DNA of 64,000 bases from JAHEEM01 sp036396795 (GCA_036396795.1 DASWKF010000084.1:124001-188000), one strand, 5' to 3'. Positions 25,410 through 34,747 are shown, counted from the first letter of the stretch. Numbers and translations: made by a program. The notes: generated by a model not told the origin, from the sequence alone.

Positions 25410-26882
25410 TCAACTGAGGTAGCGGTAGTACTCGACGCCCTCGTCGTTGATGCTGGGATTGACGCCGGAGCCGACGGAGTCGACCACGAAGCCGTTCGAC
25501 GGAGCCGTCAGGCCGCTCGCCTGCCCCGTGTCGTGCAGGTTCTCGTACTGTCGCTGTGACAGGGTCTGTTGCGGCTCCAGCGCGGCGCGAAACGCAATTC
25601 GCGACGCGGCGTCCTGCCAGGTCTCGGTAAGATTCATCGGGATGGCCTCGGCGGCATCACCGCTGCCGTACCCGACCGCAAGCACTGGCTGTCCCGCGAG
25701 GTCTAGACCGCGTTCCGCCGCTTCCTCGAGGCCGGCGGCGATCCAGGCCGGCAGAGCCGCGCAATAGACGTTGCCGATGTCCTTCATGAGCTCCGCGCCC
25801 AGAGACATTTTTTGAGCAACGAGCGTACTGAAGCTCTCGCTGACGCGGAAATCCTTCACGAGCTGGATGCTCAACGGATAAACGTCCGCGTCGATGTTGC
25901 CGTTCTTCACGAGCTCGAGCACGTCCGGGCTCGAATGCATCTCTCGAATCACCGCCCAGTGGTCCAGGCCCGCGCCGCGGCAATAGCTTTCGAGCTCCTC
26001 CTGCCCTGAAACACCGTTTTTCGCCAGTCCGAACAGATAGCTCAGTGCGAACGACGTAAGCGGCATGCGGTGGTAGGGGCGATGCATGAACACCGCCGCG
26101 AGACTGTGGTAGTAGTCGGCCGGTTTGACATTCATACGCCGCAACATGTGCTCCAATGCGTGCAGCGTCTCATCCAGGTAGCAAGTTGTCGAATACTTGC
26201 CGTTGAAGACGGGAAGGTCCTGAAAATGGCAGTTGAGCTTGCCGCGGATCACATTCCGCATGACAGGCTTGCGGAAATCCACGGCGCGGTAAGCTGACGT
26301 GCTGCCGATCTGATTGAGCTGCACGCTGAGCAGCTTGGGGTCGCGCTCCAGCAGCATGGCGATTGCGCCCGCGCCTTGCGTCGGCTCACCGGTGCTGCCT
26401 CTGGCGTACTCGGCGATGTCGGTACTGACGACGACGGCGCAGCGTGCCTCGGGCTCCACTGCGAGATACCGCAGGCCTTGCTTGAGTGCATAGATGCCGC
26501 CGAGGCACGCGTGCTTGATCTCCGGGACTTCGCAATTGCGGCTGACACCCGAGATGCCCTTGGCGCGCAGTCCGTCGTCGAGTATGCCCTTGACGATGAT
26601 GGCGCCGGCGGAATTGTCGGTGCTGGATTCAGTGCCGAGGCCCAGGAAGCCGATGCGGCGAGGGTCGATATCGTAGTGCTCGATCAGCCGCATGACGGCA
26701 TTGGCGGCCATCGTATACACGCTTTGGTCGGGACCCCGCATCCGAAAGCTTCGCCCGATCACCGCGTTGGTCTTGTCCCATACGGAGCCGGTCCAGCGGC
26801 ACCAGTCCTCGAGGTCGACTCGGTAGGGGGGGACATACACACCGAATCCGCTGATCCCGACCTTTTCGTGCATATCCACCAT
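25410..26882 (-). CDS. mvaS: Hydroxymethylglutaryl-CoA synthase
   Basis: 490-residue thiolase-fold enzyme that condenses acetyl-CoA and acetoacetyl-CoA. The catalytic residues are visible: Glu in GTESSTDNS, Cys in HACLGGIYAL and His in FMHRPYHRMP. Length is on the long side for bacterial HMG-CoA synthase (usually about 390), with an extended C-terminal tail after GYGSGDAAEAIP. Convergent to nhaD and separated from the main operon, so it has its own promoter. It provides the substrate of the HMGR-mevalonate kinase fusion and completes the pathway here apart from acetoacetyl-CoA thiolase. Confidence 0.92.
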   Translation of the reverse strand: MVDMHEKVGISGFGVYVPPYRVDLEDWCRWTGSVWDKTNAVIGRSFRMRGPDQSVYTMAANAVMRLIEHYDIDPRRIGFLGLGTESSTDNSAGAIIVKGILDDGLRAKGISGVSRNCEVPEIKHACLGGIYALKQGLRYLAVEPEARCAVVVSTDIAEYARGSTGEPTQGAGAIAMLLERDPKLLSVQLNQIGSTSAYRAVDFRKPVMRNVIRGKLNCHFQDLPVFNGKYSTTCYLDETLHALEHMLRRMNVKPADYYHSLAAVFMHRPYHRMPLTSFALSYLFGLAKNGVSGQEELESYCRGAGLDHWAVIREMHSSPDVLELVKNGNIDADVYPLSIQLVKDFRVSESFSTLVAQKMSLGAELMKDIGNVYCAALPAWIAAGLEEAAERGLDLAGQPVLAVGYGSGDAAEAIPMNLTETWQDAASRIAFRAALEPQQTLSQRQYENLHDTGQASGLTAPSNGFVVDSVGSGVNPSINDEGVEYYRYLS

Positions 26883-26928
26883 TCCGTTCAGTTGACGCCC
26901 GGGGGCGCCGTCGCCCTAATACCTTCGA

Positions 26929-26934
26929 ATTATA
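26929..26934 (-). promoter_or_regulatory. Possible -10 element for mvaS
   Basis: Perfect TATAAT on the minus strand, 46 bases upstream of the mvaS start, in a locally AT-rich patch. No good -35 hexamer is present at 16-18 bases, so an activator or an extended element would be needed. Confidence 0.35.
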
Positions 26935-27077
26935 TGCCGTTTACCGTCCAATAACCTATCGCAGCCGGAGTTCCCGTGACCTCGCAAGCCCGTTCCACGG
27001 GGAAGCGAGACCCGAGAACGGGTCGTCGAGAGCCTGCGGTAGAATGTCGCAATACCCCGACAACCGTCTATCCACGC

Positions 27078-27443
27078 ATGAAGCTCAGAATTCGCGGCAA
27101 CACGCTCAGGCTCAGGCTATCGCAGGGAGAGCTCGGCACGTTGCTCGAGCGCGGCTTTGTCGAGGAATGCGTGAGCTTCGCTGCCGAAGCCCGGCTCCGC
27201 TATCGCCTCGAGCGGGCCGATATCGGCGCGGCTCAAGTCGAGTATCGCGATCACAGGATCACCGTGCGGCTGCCGCAACAAGACGTGGCTCGCTGGGCGG
27301 AGCCGCAAGAGGTGTCGATTCGCGCCGAGCAGCCCGCCGGTGACGGCAAGCTCGAGCTTCTCGTCGAGAAGGATTTCCAGTGTTTGAGCCCGCGGGGAGA
27401 TGAAGACGACGCGGACTCGTTCCCGAATCCCCAAGGCGCATAG
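27078..27443 (+). CDS. Small DUF7009-like protein upstream of formate dehydrogenase
   Basis: 121 residues starting MKLRIRGNTLRLRLSQGEL, a pattern I recall from the DUF7009 family of small proteins; the family name is from memory. Predicted all-beta with short helices, no signal peptide, no cysteine cluster. A longer reading from 26976 adds a basic prefix without a ribosome binding site. It lies 94 bases before fdsG on the same strand, so it may be the first gene of the formate dehydrogenase operon; a role in assembly or regulation would be guesswork. Confidence 0.65.
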   Translation: MKLRIRGNTLRLRLSQGELGTLLERGFVEECVSFAAEARLRYRLERADIGAAQVEYRDHRITVRLPQQDVARWAEPQEVSIRAEQPAGDGKLELLVEKDFQCLSPRGDEDDADSFPNPQGA

Positions 27444-27537
27444 AGCCGCAGCGGGCCGCGACGCGCCATTGTCCGCAGGACCCGGGGGAGAGGGGTTACA
27501 ATCGGTGAACGTGCACGGGACAGGAGCCAGGTCCGCG

Positions 27538-28008
27538 ATGAGCGAGTCCGCAGAAGAACAGCAGGCCACGGCGGCTAGAAAGATCGCGAGCGCCCACGTG
27601 GGTACGCCCGGCGGCTTGCTGCCGGTTTTGCATGAAATCCAGGACCGGTTCGGATTCATATCCGATTCCGCCGTAGGTGCCGTGGCCGCCGAGTTGAACG
27701 TGTCCCGGGCGGAGGTTCACGGTGTGTTGACCTTCTATCATCTATTCCGGCGCAGCCCTCCCGGCAAGCGGACGATCTATCTGTGCCGAGCGGAAGCCTG
27801 TCAGGCCATGGGAGCGCGTGAGCTCGAGCGGCACGTCAAGGACAAGCTCGCAATCGATTTTCACGAGACGACGCAGGACCGGCGTTTCAGTCTCGAGCCC
27901 ATTTATTGCCTCGGAAACTGCGCCTGCTCACCCGCGATCATGATCGATAACGCCGTCCACGGCCGCGTGACGACGTCGCGCTTCGATGAGCTGCTGAACG
28001 ATGGCTGA
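27538..28008 (+). CDS. fdsG: NAD-dependent formate dehydrogenase gamma subunit
   Basis: 156 residues, NuoE-like thioredoxin-fold [2Fe-2S] protein. The four cluster ligands appear as CRAEAC (Cx4C) and CLGNC (Cx3C). LLPVLHEIQDRFGFIS and VLTFYHLF are conserved NuoE features. With FdsB it forms the diaphorase arm that passes electrons from the molybdenum subunit to NAD+. Start ATG at 27538; the last eight bases overlap fdsB. Confidence 0.92.
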   Translation: MSESAEEQQATAARKIASAHVGTPGGLLPVLHEIQDRFGFISDSAVGAVAAELNVSRAEVHGVLTFYHLFRRSPPGKRTIYLCRAEACQAMGARELERHVKDKLAIDFHETTQDRRFSLEPIYCLGNCACSPAIMIDNAVHGRVTTSRFDELLNDG

Positions 28009-29542
28009 CGTCGTCAACATCTACGTGCCCAGCGACACCACCGCGCGATCGGTCGGCGCCGACGCGGTCGCCGACGCCGTGTCGCGCGCCGCCGCGGAGC
28101 GGGGCGTCGCGGCGACGCTCGTGCGCAACGGCTCACGCGGCTTGTATTGGCTGGAGCCCATGCTCGAGGTCGTTGTCGGCGGAGTGCGACATGCGTACGG
28201 CCCGATCACCGTCGGTGACGTCCGCAGCCTTTTCGAGGCGAATTTTCTAACCGGGGGCGCACACGAGAAGGCGCTCGGACCGACCGAGAAGATCGCTTAC
28301 CTCGCGCAGCAATCGCGACTCACGTTTGCGCGAGTCGGCATCGCAGACCCGCTATCGCTGGAAGACTATCGGGCGCAGCGCGGTTATCGGGGGCTCGAAG
28401 CCGCGCTCGAGTTGAGCGGCCAGGCCATCGTCGACGCCGTCAAAGAATCGGGACTGCGCGGGCGCGGCGGAGCCGGCTTCCCTACCGGCATCAAATGGCA
28501 AACCGTGCTGGACGCCGCGGGGGGGCAGAAGTACGTCGTATGCAACGCCGACGAAGGCGATTCCGGCACCTTCGCCGATCGCATGCTCATGGAGAGCGAT
28601 CCTTTCGTCCTGATAGAAGGCATGACGATCGCCGGGCTCGCGGTCGGCGCCACCCGGGGCTATGTCTATCTCAGAGCCGAGTACCCGCTGGCCATCGAGA
28701 CGATGCGCTCGGCGATAGACAGGGCGCAGCGCGCGGGCTTTCTCGGCGACGACGTCCGCGGCAGCGGGCGCGCGTTTCAGCTGGAGGTGCGCGAAGCCGC
28801 AGGCGCGTATATCTGCGGCGAGGAAACCTCGCTGCTCGAAAGCCTCGAGGGCAAACGCGGCATGGTCCGTTACCGGCCGCCGCTGCCGGCCGTCAAGGGC
28901 CTGTTTGGCGCGCCGACAATTGTAAATAATGTCACCACGCTGGCCTCGGTCCCCGTCATCTTCGAGAAAGGGCCGGAGTTCTACCGAGACTATGGCAGCG
29001 GCCGGTCTCGGGGTACGCTCACGGTCCAGTTGGCGGGTAATATCAAGCGAGGCGGGCTCGTCGAAGTCGGCTTCGGTCTCAGCTTGAGGCGGCTGCTCGA
29101 GGACTTCGGCGGCGGGACCTTCAGCGGCCGGCCGATCCGGGCGGTGCAGGCCGGCGGCCCCCTGGGGGCGTATGTCCATCCGTCGCAGTTCGACACCGCC
29201 CTGGACTACGAGGCCTTTGCCGCCATCGGGGCCATGATCGGGCACGGCGGCCTCGTGGTTTTCGACGATACGGTGGACATGGCCCAGCAGGCGAGGTTTG
29301 CAATGGAGTTCTGCGCGATCGAGTCCTGCGGAAAATGCACGCCCTGCCGCATCGGCGCCGTGCGCGGCGTCGAGGTTATCGATAAGATATTGAATGGCAT
29401 GGACGAGAAAGCGAACTTGGAACTTCTCGAGGACTTGTGTGGAACCATGGTCGACGGCTCCCTGTGCGCGTTGGGCGGAATGGCGCCGTTTCCGGTTCTG
29501 AGCGTGCTCAACCACTTCCCGGAAGATCTCAGGGCTCGTTAG
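28001..29542 (+). CDS. fdsB: NAD-dependent formate dehydrogenase beta subunit
   Basis: 513 residues, NuoF-like. An N-terminal thioredoxin-like region precedes the NADH/FMN domain with GRGGAGFPTGIKW, CNADEGDSGTFADR and CGEETSLLESLEGKRG. The C-terminal [4Fe-4S] site is CGKCTPCRIG plus a later Cys in EDLCGTM. It carries FMN and reduces NAD+. Length and domain order match FdsB of soluble NAD-linked formate dehydrogenases rather than complex I NuoF, which is shorter. Confidence 0.93.
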   Translation: MADVVNIYVPSDTTARSVGADAVADAVSRAAAERGVAATLVRNGSRGLYWLEPMLEVVVGGVRHAYGPITVGDVRSLFEANFLTGGAHEKALGPTEKIAYLAQQSRLTFARVGIADPLSLEDYRAQRGYRGLEAALELSGQAIVDAVKESGLRGRGGAGFPTGIKWQTVLDAAGGQKYVVCNADEGDSGTFADRMLMESDPFVLIEGMTIAGLAVGATRGYVYLRAEYPLAIETMRSAIDRAQRAGFLGDDVRGSGRAFQLEVREAAGAYICGEETSLLESLEGKRGMVRYRPPLPAVKGLFGAPTIVNNVTTLASVPVIFEKGPEFYRDYGSGRSRGTLTVQLAGNIKRGGLVEVGFGLSLRRLLEDFGGGTFSGRPIRAVQAGGPLGAYVHPSQFDTALDYEAFAAIGAMIGHGGLVVFDDTVDMAQQARFAMEFCAIESCGKCTPCRIGAVRGVEVIDKILNGMDEKANLELLEDLCGTMVDGSLCALGGMAPFPVLSVLNHFPEDLRAR

Positions 29543-29569
29543 GCCTTGAAAGCCAAACGGAGTAACACA

Positions 29570-32446
29570 ATGAGCCAAGCCTACAAGAGCTACCAGCGCG
29601 AGACGGATCTCGGCACGCCGGAAGCGCTCTCGGAACAGCAAGTCACGCTGAGCATCGACGGCGTGAAGGTTTCAGTGCCCGCGGGCACGAGCGTCATGCG
29701 CGCCGCCGCGCTCGCGGGGATCAACGTTCCCAAGCTCTGCGCCACCGACAGCTTGAGCGCTTTCGGTTCATGCAGGCTCTGCCTCGTCGAGATCGAGGGC
29801 GCCAAGGGCCTGCCGGCATCGTGCACGACGGAAGCTCGCGACGGCATGAACGTCACGACGCAGAACGACAGGCTCGCGACGATTCGGCGCAACGTCATGG
29901 AGCTCTATATCTCCGACCATCCGTTGGACTGCCTGACCTGCCCGACGAACGGGGATTGCGAGCTACAGGACATGGCGGGCGCCGTCGGACTGCGCGAGGT
30001 GCGTTACGGCTATGCCGGCGATAACCACCTCGACGCGAAAAAGGATACCAGCAATCCATATTTCACCTTCGATCCGAGCAAGTGCATCGTTTGCTCGCGT
30101 TGCGTTCGTGCTTGCGAGGACATTCAGGGCACCTTCGCGCTGACGATCGACGGCCGAGGCTTCGCGTCGAAGGTCGCGGCGAGCCAGGACCAACCTTTCC
30201 TGGACTCCGAGTGCGTCTCCTGCGGCGCCTGTGTCCAGGCCTGTCCGACGGCCACGCTCACCGAGAACTCGCTGATCCAGATGGGTCAAGCCGAGCACTA
30301 TGCGCTGACGACCTGCGGCTACTGCGGCGTCGGTTGCTCGTTCCGCGCCGAGATGAAGGGCGGGAAGGTGATGCGCATGATCCCCGACAAGGACGGTAAG
30401 GCCAACCACGGGCATTCCTGTGTCAAGGGCCGGTTCGCATTCGGCTACGCGACTCATAAGGACCGCATCACGACGCCGATGATCCGCGATTCCATCCACG
30501 ATCCCTGGAAGGAGGTTTCCTGGGACGAAGCGTTGGAGTTCACGGCGCATAAGTTCAAAGCGATTCAACAGAAGTACGGTCGCGATTCCATAGGCGGTAT
30601 CACCTCCTCGCGATGCACCAACGAGGAGACCTATCTCATCCAGAAGCTCGTGCGCGCCGGCTTCGGCAACAACAACGTCGATACCTGCGCCAGGGTTTGC
30701 CATTCGCCCACGGGCTACGGCCTCAAGGCCACGCTCGGCGAGTCGGCCGGGACTCAGGCGTTCGACTCGGTCATGAAGAGCGACGTGATCATGGTCATCG
30801 GCGCCAATCCTACCGAGGCGCACCCCGTGTTCGCCTCGCAGATGAAGAGCCGGCTGCGACAGGGCGCCAAGCTCATCGTCGTCGACCCTCGCGCGATCGA
30901 CCTCGTCAAGTCGCCGCACGTGAAGGCGGAGTATCACCTTCAGCTCAGGCCAGGAACCAACGTTGCGTTGATCAATGCGCTTGCGCACACGGTGCTCGAG
31001 GAGGGGCTGGAGGCGACAGCCTTCATAGACAGCCGCTGTGAGAAAGATGCCTACGAGGATTGGCGCCGCTTCATTTTGGAGCCCGCCAACTCTCCGGAAG
31101 CCATGGAGCCCGTCAGCGGCGTGCCCGCTGAAACCGTGCGGGCGGCGGCGCGGCTGTTCGCGTCCGCGCCGAACGCCGCGATTTACTACGGCCTCGGCGT
31201 ATCGGAGCACAGCCAGGGCTCGACGATGGTCATGGGCATTGCGAATTTGGCGATGGCGACGGGCAATCTCGGCCGCGAAGGCGTCGGCGTGAATCCGCTG
31301 CGCGGTCAGAATAATGTGCAAGGCTCCTGCGACATGGGGTCGTTCCCGCACGAGCTGCCCGGATACCGCCATATCTCCGATGCGTCCGTCAGATCACTGT
31401 TCGAGCAGGAATGGGGCGTCCGGCTGCTACCCGACCCCGGATTGCGCATTCCGAACATGTTCGACGCGGCCGTCGCGGGTGAATTCAAGGGCCTCTACGT
31501 GCAGGGCGAGGACGTCGCGCAGTCCGACCCCGATACCCACCATGTGACGGCCGCGCTGAGCGCGCTCGAGTGCATGGTCGTGCAGGATCTGTTCCTCAAC
31601 GAGACAGCCAAATTCGCGCACGTGTTCCTGCCCGGTTCGTCTTTCCTGGAGAAAAACGGCACGTTCACGAATGCCGAGAGGCGCATCTCTCCCGTGCGCA
31701 AGGTCATGGAGCCGCTGGCGGGTTATGAGGATTGGGAAGTCACGCAAGCGCTCTCCAACGCGATGGGCTACCCGATGAGCTACGGCCATCCGAGCGAGAT
31801 CATGGACGAGATCGCGCGTCTGACGCCGACCTTCAAAGGCGTGAGCTACGAAAAGCTCGATCGCCTCGGCAGCATCCAGTGGCCTTGCACCGAGATCGCC
31901 GTGGAGGGCACGCCGACGATGCATATCGACGAGTTCGTCAGGGGCAAGGGGCTCTTCAGGCTGACGCCCTTCGTGGCAACCGACGAGCGCACGACCCAGA
32001 AGTATCCGCTGCTGCTGACGACCGGAAGAATATTGAGCCAGTACAACGTCGGCGCCCAGACACGCCGCACGGAGAATCTGCGTTGGCACGACGAGGACGT
32101 GCTCGAGATCCATCCGCACGACGCCGAGCAGCGCGGGATCGTCGAGGGCGACTGGGTCGGCTTGAAGAGCCGCGCCGGAGAGACGGTGCTCAGAGCCACG
32201 GTGGTCGAGCGCGTACAGCCCGGGGTCGTTTATACGACTTTCCACCATCCGGAGTCGGGCGCCAACGTCGTCACCACGGACAACTCCGACTGGGCGACCA
32301 ATTGTCCGGAATATAAGGTCACGGCCGTGCAGGTCGCAAAGGTCACGCAACTTTCGAAGTGGCAGAAGGAGTTCGAGGAATTCACCGAAGAACAGCTCGA
32401 GCTGTTGCGCAAGGCGAGGGTCCGAGGCGAAGAGGTCGTCACCTAG
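29570..32446 (+). CDS. fdsA: NAD-dependent formate dehydrogenase alpha (molybdenum) subunit
   Basis: About 958 residues from the ATG at 29570, which follows ACGGAG at good spacing. In order: a plant-type [2Fe-2S] domain (CATDSLSAFGSCRLC), the His/Cys cluster HPLDCLTCPTNGDC, two [4Fe-4S] sets (CIVCSRCVRAC, CVSCGACVQAC), the catalytic-domain cluster CGYCGVGC, then the molybdopterin oxidoreductase fold. The active-site ligand is Cys in VCHSPTGYG, not selenocysteine. C-terminal GRILSQYNVGAQTRR binds the cofactor. Oxidises formate to CO2; FdhD downstream would insert sulfur on the metal. Confidence 0.95.
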   Translation: MSQAYKSYQRETDLGTPEALSEQQVTLSIDGVKVSVPAGTSVMRAAALAGINVPKLCATDSLSAFGSCRLCLVEIEGAKGLPASCTTEARDGMNVTTQNDRLATIRRNVMELYISDHPLDCLTCPTNGDCELQDMAGAVGLREVRYGYAGDNHLDAKKDTSNPYFTFDPSKCIVCSRCVRACEDIQGTFALTIDGRGFASKVAASQDQPFLDSECVSCGACVQACPTATLTENSLIQMGQAEHYALTTCGYCGVGCSFRAEMKGGKVMRMIPDKDGKANHGHSCVKGRFAFGYATHKDRITTPMIRDSIHDPWKEVSWDEALEFTAHKFKAIQQKYGRDSIGGITSSRCTNEETYLIQKLVRAGFGNNNVDTCARVCHSPTGYGLKATLGESAGTQAFDSVMKSDVIMVIGANPTEAHPVFASQMKSRLRQGAKLIVVDPRAIDLVKSPHVKAEYHLQLRPGTNVALINALAHTVLEEGLEATAFIDSRCEKDAYEDWRRFILEPANSPEAMEPVSGVPAETVRAAARLFASAPNAAIYYGLGVSEHSQGSTMVMGIANLAMATGNLGREGVGVNPLRGQNNVQGSCDMGSFPHELPGYRHISDASVRSLFEQEWGVRLLPDPGLRIPNMFDAAVAGEFKGLYVQGEDVAQSDPDTHHVTAALSALECMVVQDLFLNETAKFAHVFLPGSSFLEKNGTFTNAERRISPVRKVMEPLAGYEDWEVTQALSNAMGYPMSYGHPSEIMDEIARLTPTFKGVSYEKLDRLGSIQWPCTEIAVEGTPTMHIDEFVRGKGLFRLTPFVATDERTTQKYPLLLTTGRILSQYNVGAQTRRTENLRWHDEDVLEIHPHDAEQRGIVEGDWVGLKSRAGETVLRATVVERVQPGVVYTTFHHPESGANVVTTDNSDWATNCPEYKVTAVQVAKVTQLSKWQKEFEEFTEEQLELLRKARVRGEEVVT

Positions 32447-32452
32447 AGGCCC

Positions 32453-32683
32453 ATGGACGTCGACAAGCTCGTGAGGATGGCCAATCAGATTGCGGCCAAC
32501 TTGGATTGCGGCCCGAACGAAGCGCAGGCCGTGGCCATGGCGGCCGACCACATCCGGCGCTTCTGGTCGCCGCTGATGCGCCGACAAATCATCGAGCGCT
32601 GGCGGCAACGACCGACGGAATTTTCGGCCCGGGCATCGCAGGCCGTCGCCGCCGTCGCCGAGCAGCAAGCCGTGGCGAGCTAG
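32453..32683 (+). CDS. fdsD: Formate dehydrogenase delta subunit
   Basis: 76 residues beginning MDVDKLVRMANQIAANL and including HIRRFWSPLMRRQI, the hallmark of FdsD. It begins six bases after fdsA. In related enzymes FdsD is a small structural or assembly subunit of the holoenzyme. Confidence 0.9.
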   Translation: MDVDKLVRMANQIAANLDCGPNEAQAVAMAADHIRRFWSPLMRRQIIERWRQRPTEFSARASQAVAAVAEQQAVAS

Positions 32684-32703
32684 GAGGCCCGGGGCAAATC
32701 TCG

Positions 32704-33855
32704 ATGGCGAGAGCACTCAAGCGCTGCTACAACATCGCGCGACTGCGCGAACGGGCGAAGAAGCGCTTGCCGGCTCCGATGTTTCACTACATCGATGGGG
32801 CCGCCGGCGACGAGTGGACGATGCGGCAGAATACCTCCGCATTCGATCGCTGGGAGCTCGTGCCCCGGTTCCTGGTCGACGTCAGCGAGATCGACATGTC
32901 GACGACGGTGTTCGGTCAAAAGATCGGCCTGCCGTTCTTCTGTGCTCCTACCGCGATGTCACGGCTGTTCCACCATCACGGCGAGGCGGCGGTCGCGCGC
33001 GCGGCGTCGAGAGCCGGGACCCTATACTCACTGTCGTCGATATCCACGGCGAGCATCGAGGAGGCCGCCGAGGCGGCGGCCGGGCCGAAGCTGTTCCAGA
33101 TCTACGTCTTCAAAGATCGCGGCCTGAACAGGGAATTCATTCGGCGCTGCAAAGATGCCGGATATGCTGCCCTGGCGCTGACCGTGGATGTCCCTGTCGC
33201 TGGAAATCGCGAGCGGGACCTCGTCACAGGAATGACCATACCGCCGAAGCTGACGCTCGCGAGTCTGCTCGACTTCGCCATGCATCCTCGCTGGGTCTGG
33301 AATTACTTCACGAGCCCGCCCATAGAGCTTGCGAACGTGCGCGACAGAATCCGAGGCGGTGTCACGACGCTCGTGAGCTTCTTCAACGAGCAGCTCGATC
33401 GCACGGTGACCTGGGACGATGCGGCTTGGATGATCGAGGAGTGGGGCGGGCCTTTTGCGATAAAGGGCATCCTGTCGGTCGAGGACGCCAGACGCGCGGC
33501 GGGGGTCGGCGCGTCCGCGGTGATGATCTCGAACCACGGCGGCCGCCAGCTCGATACCTCGCCGGCGCCGATCGAAGTGCTCCCCGAGATCGCCGACGCC
33601 GTAGGTAATCGTCTCGAGATCATTCTAGAAGGCGGGGTTCGGCGCGGTGTGCACGTGCTCAAGGCACTGGCTTTGGGTGCCACGGCCTGCTCTTTCGGCC
33701 GGCCTTACCTGTGGGGACTCGGTGCGGGCGGCGAGGCGGGTGTCGACCAGGCGCTGGCCATCCTGCGGGCCGACGTCGAGCGCGACATGAGAATATTGGG
33801 CTGCCGCAACGTGCGCGAGGTCGACTCCGCGCGCATTCGCAAGGTCGGAGCGTGA
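32704..33855 (+). CDS. lldD: FMN-dependent alpha-hydroxy-acid (L-lactate type) dehydrogenase
   Basis: 383 residues, TIM-barrel flavoprotein. FHYIDGAAGDEWT at the N-terminus, LPFFCAPTAMSRLFH, LALTVDVPV, KGILSVEDARRA with the flavin Lys, the base His in SNHGGRQLD, and GGVRRGVHVLKALALGA near the end all match the LldD/glycolate oxidase family. It oxidises a 2-hydroxyacid to the 2-oxoacid, probably passing electrons to quinone. Unusually it sits inside the formate dehydrogenase operon, between fdsD and fdhD, and its stop overlaps the GTG of fdhD. Substrate (lactate or other) cannot be fixed. Confidence 0.85.
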   Translation: MARALKRCYNIARLRERAKKRLPAPMFHYIDGAAGDEWTMRQNTSAFDRWELVPRFLVDVSEIDMSTTVFGQKIGLPFFCAPTAMSRLFHHHGEAAVARAASRAGTLYSLSSISTASIEEAAEAAAGPKLFQIYVFKDRGLNREFIRRCKDAGYAALALTVDVPVAGNRERDLVTGMTIPPKLTLASLLDFAMHPRWVWNYFTSPPIELANVRDRIRGGVTTLVSFFNEQLDRTVTWDDAAWMIEEWGGPFAIKGILSVEDARRAAGVGASAVMISNHGGRQLDTSPAPIEVLPEIADAVGNRLEIILEGGVRRGVHVLKALALGATACSFGRPYLWGLGAGGEAGVDQALAILRADVERDMRILGCRNVREVDSARIRKVGA

Positions 33856-34715
33856 AGACCGGCGCCTCCGGCTTTTCCCCGGGAATTCGGCGCTTCGACA
33901 TCGAGCGCGTCGCCGCCCTCGGCAAGCACGAGGTCAACGATGCCGTCGCGGCCGAGGAGCCGCTGGAGATTCGCTTGGCATACTCCCGGCCGGACGGTGG
34001 CCGCGCCGAGCAGAGTATCTCGGTGACGATGCGCACGCCGGGCAACGACGAGGAGCTCGCCGCCGGTTTCCTGTTCACCGAGGGCATCGTCGCCGCGGCA
34101 AAGGACATCCGCTTTGTCGGTCCTTGCGGGCCGCCGGCGGCAAACGGGCTGATCAACGTGGTTCGCGTCGAGCTTGCCGACGACGTCGGCGTCGATCTGA
34201 AGCGCTTGGAGAGGCATTTCTACACCTCCTCGAGCTGCGGGGTGTGCGGCAAGTCCTCGTTGGATGCGGTCGCCGTGCAAGGTCGGTACGACATCGAATC
34301 GGCGGCGATGCGGTGCTCCGCCGAGCGGCTGGGGCGGCTTCCCGACGCCTTGAGAACCGGGCAGGCGACTTTCGCAGCGACCGGAGGCCTGCACGCGTCC
34401 GGGCTGTTCGACGAGCGCTGCGAGGTCTCGGTGACCAAGGAAGACGTCGGCAGGCACAACGCCTTGGACAAATTGATCGGCAACGCGCTCATGGACGACC
34501 GCATCCCTCTGAGCCGTTTCGGCGTCGTCGTCAGCGGCCGCGCGAGCTTCGAGCTCCTGCAAAAGGCCATGATGGCGGGGATCCCGATGCTCGCGGCGGT
34601 CGGTGCGCCTTCGTCGCTGGCGATCGAGCTCGCGCAGCGCTTCGGTATCACTCTGATCGGTTTCCTGAAGCCGGAACAGTTCAATATCTACTCAAGACCC
34701 GATCGAGTCGTCTGA
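33852..34715 (+). CDS. fdhD: Formate dehydrogenase sulfur-carrier protein
   Basis: 287 residues from the GTG at 33852 (GTGA overlap with the upstream stop). FdhD transfers sulfur from a cysteine desulfurase to the molybdenum cofactor before insertion into formate dehydrogenase. EEPLEIRLAY, GNDEELAAGFLFTEG, the Cys loop SSCGVCGKSS (the CxxC that carries sulfur) and EDVGRHNALDKLIG are all conserved. Its place at the end of the fds genes confirms the target. Confidence 0.94.
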   Translation: MKTGASGFSPGIRRFDIERVAALGKHEVNDAVAAEEPLEIRLAYSRPDGGRAEQSISVTMRTPGNDEELAAGFLFTEGIVAAAKDIRFVGPCGPPAANGLINVVRVELADDVGVDLKRLERHFYTSSSCGVCGKSSLDAVAVQGRYDIESAAMRCSAERLGRLPDALRTGQATFAATGGLHASGLFDERCEVSVTKEDVGRHNALDKLIGNALMDDRIPLSRFGVVVSGRASFELLQKAMMAGIPMLAAVGAPSSLAIELAQRFGITLIGFLKPEQFNIYSRPDRVV

Positions 34716-34747
34716 CGCGCGGATGCGCGCTGTTGCAGGTCACTAGC

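Noticed and set aside
28352..32716. Three long minus-strand frames opposite fdsB and fdsA
   Set aside because: Low-complexity Arg/Ala/Gly-rich translations without motifs, opposite well-defined formate dehydrogenase subunits.
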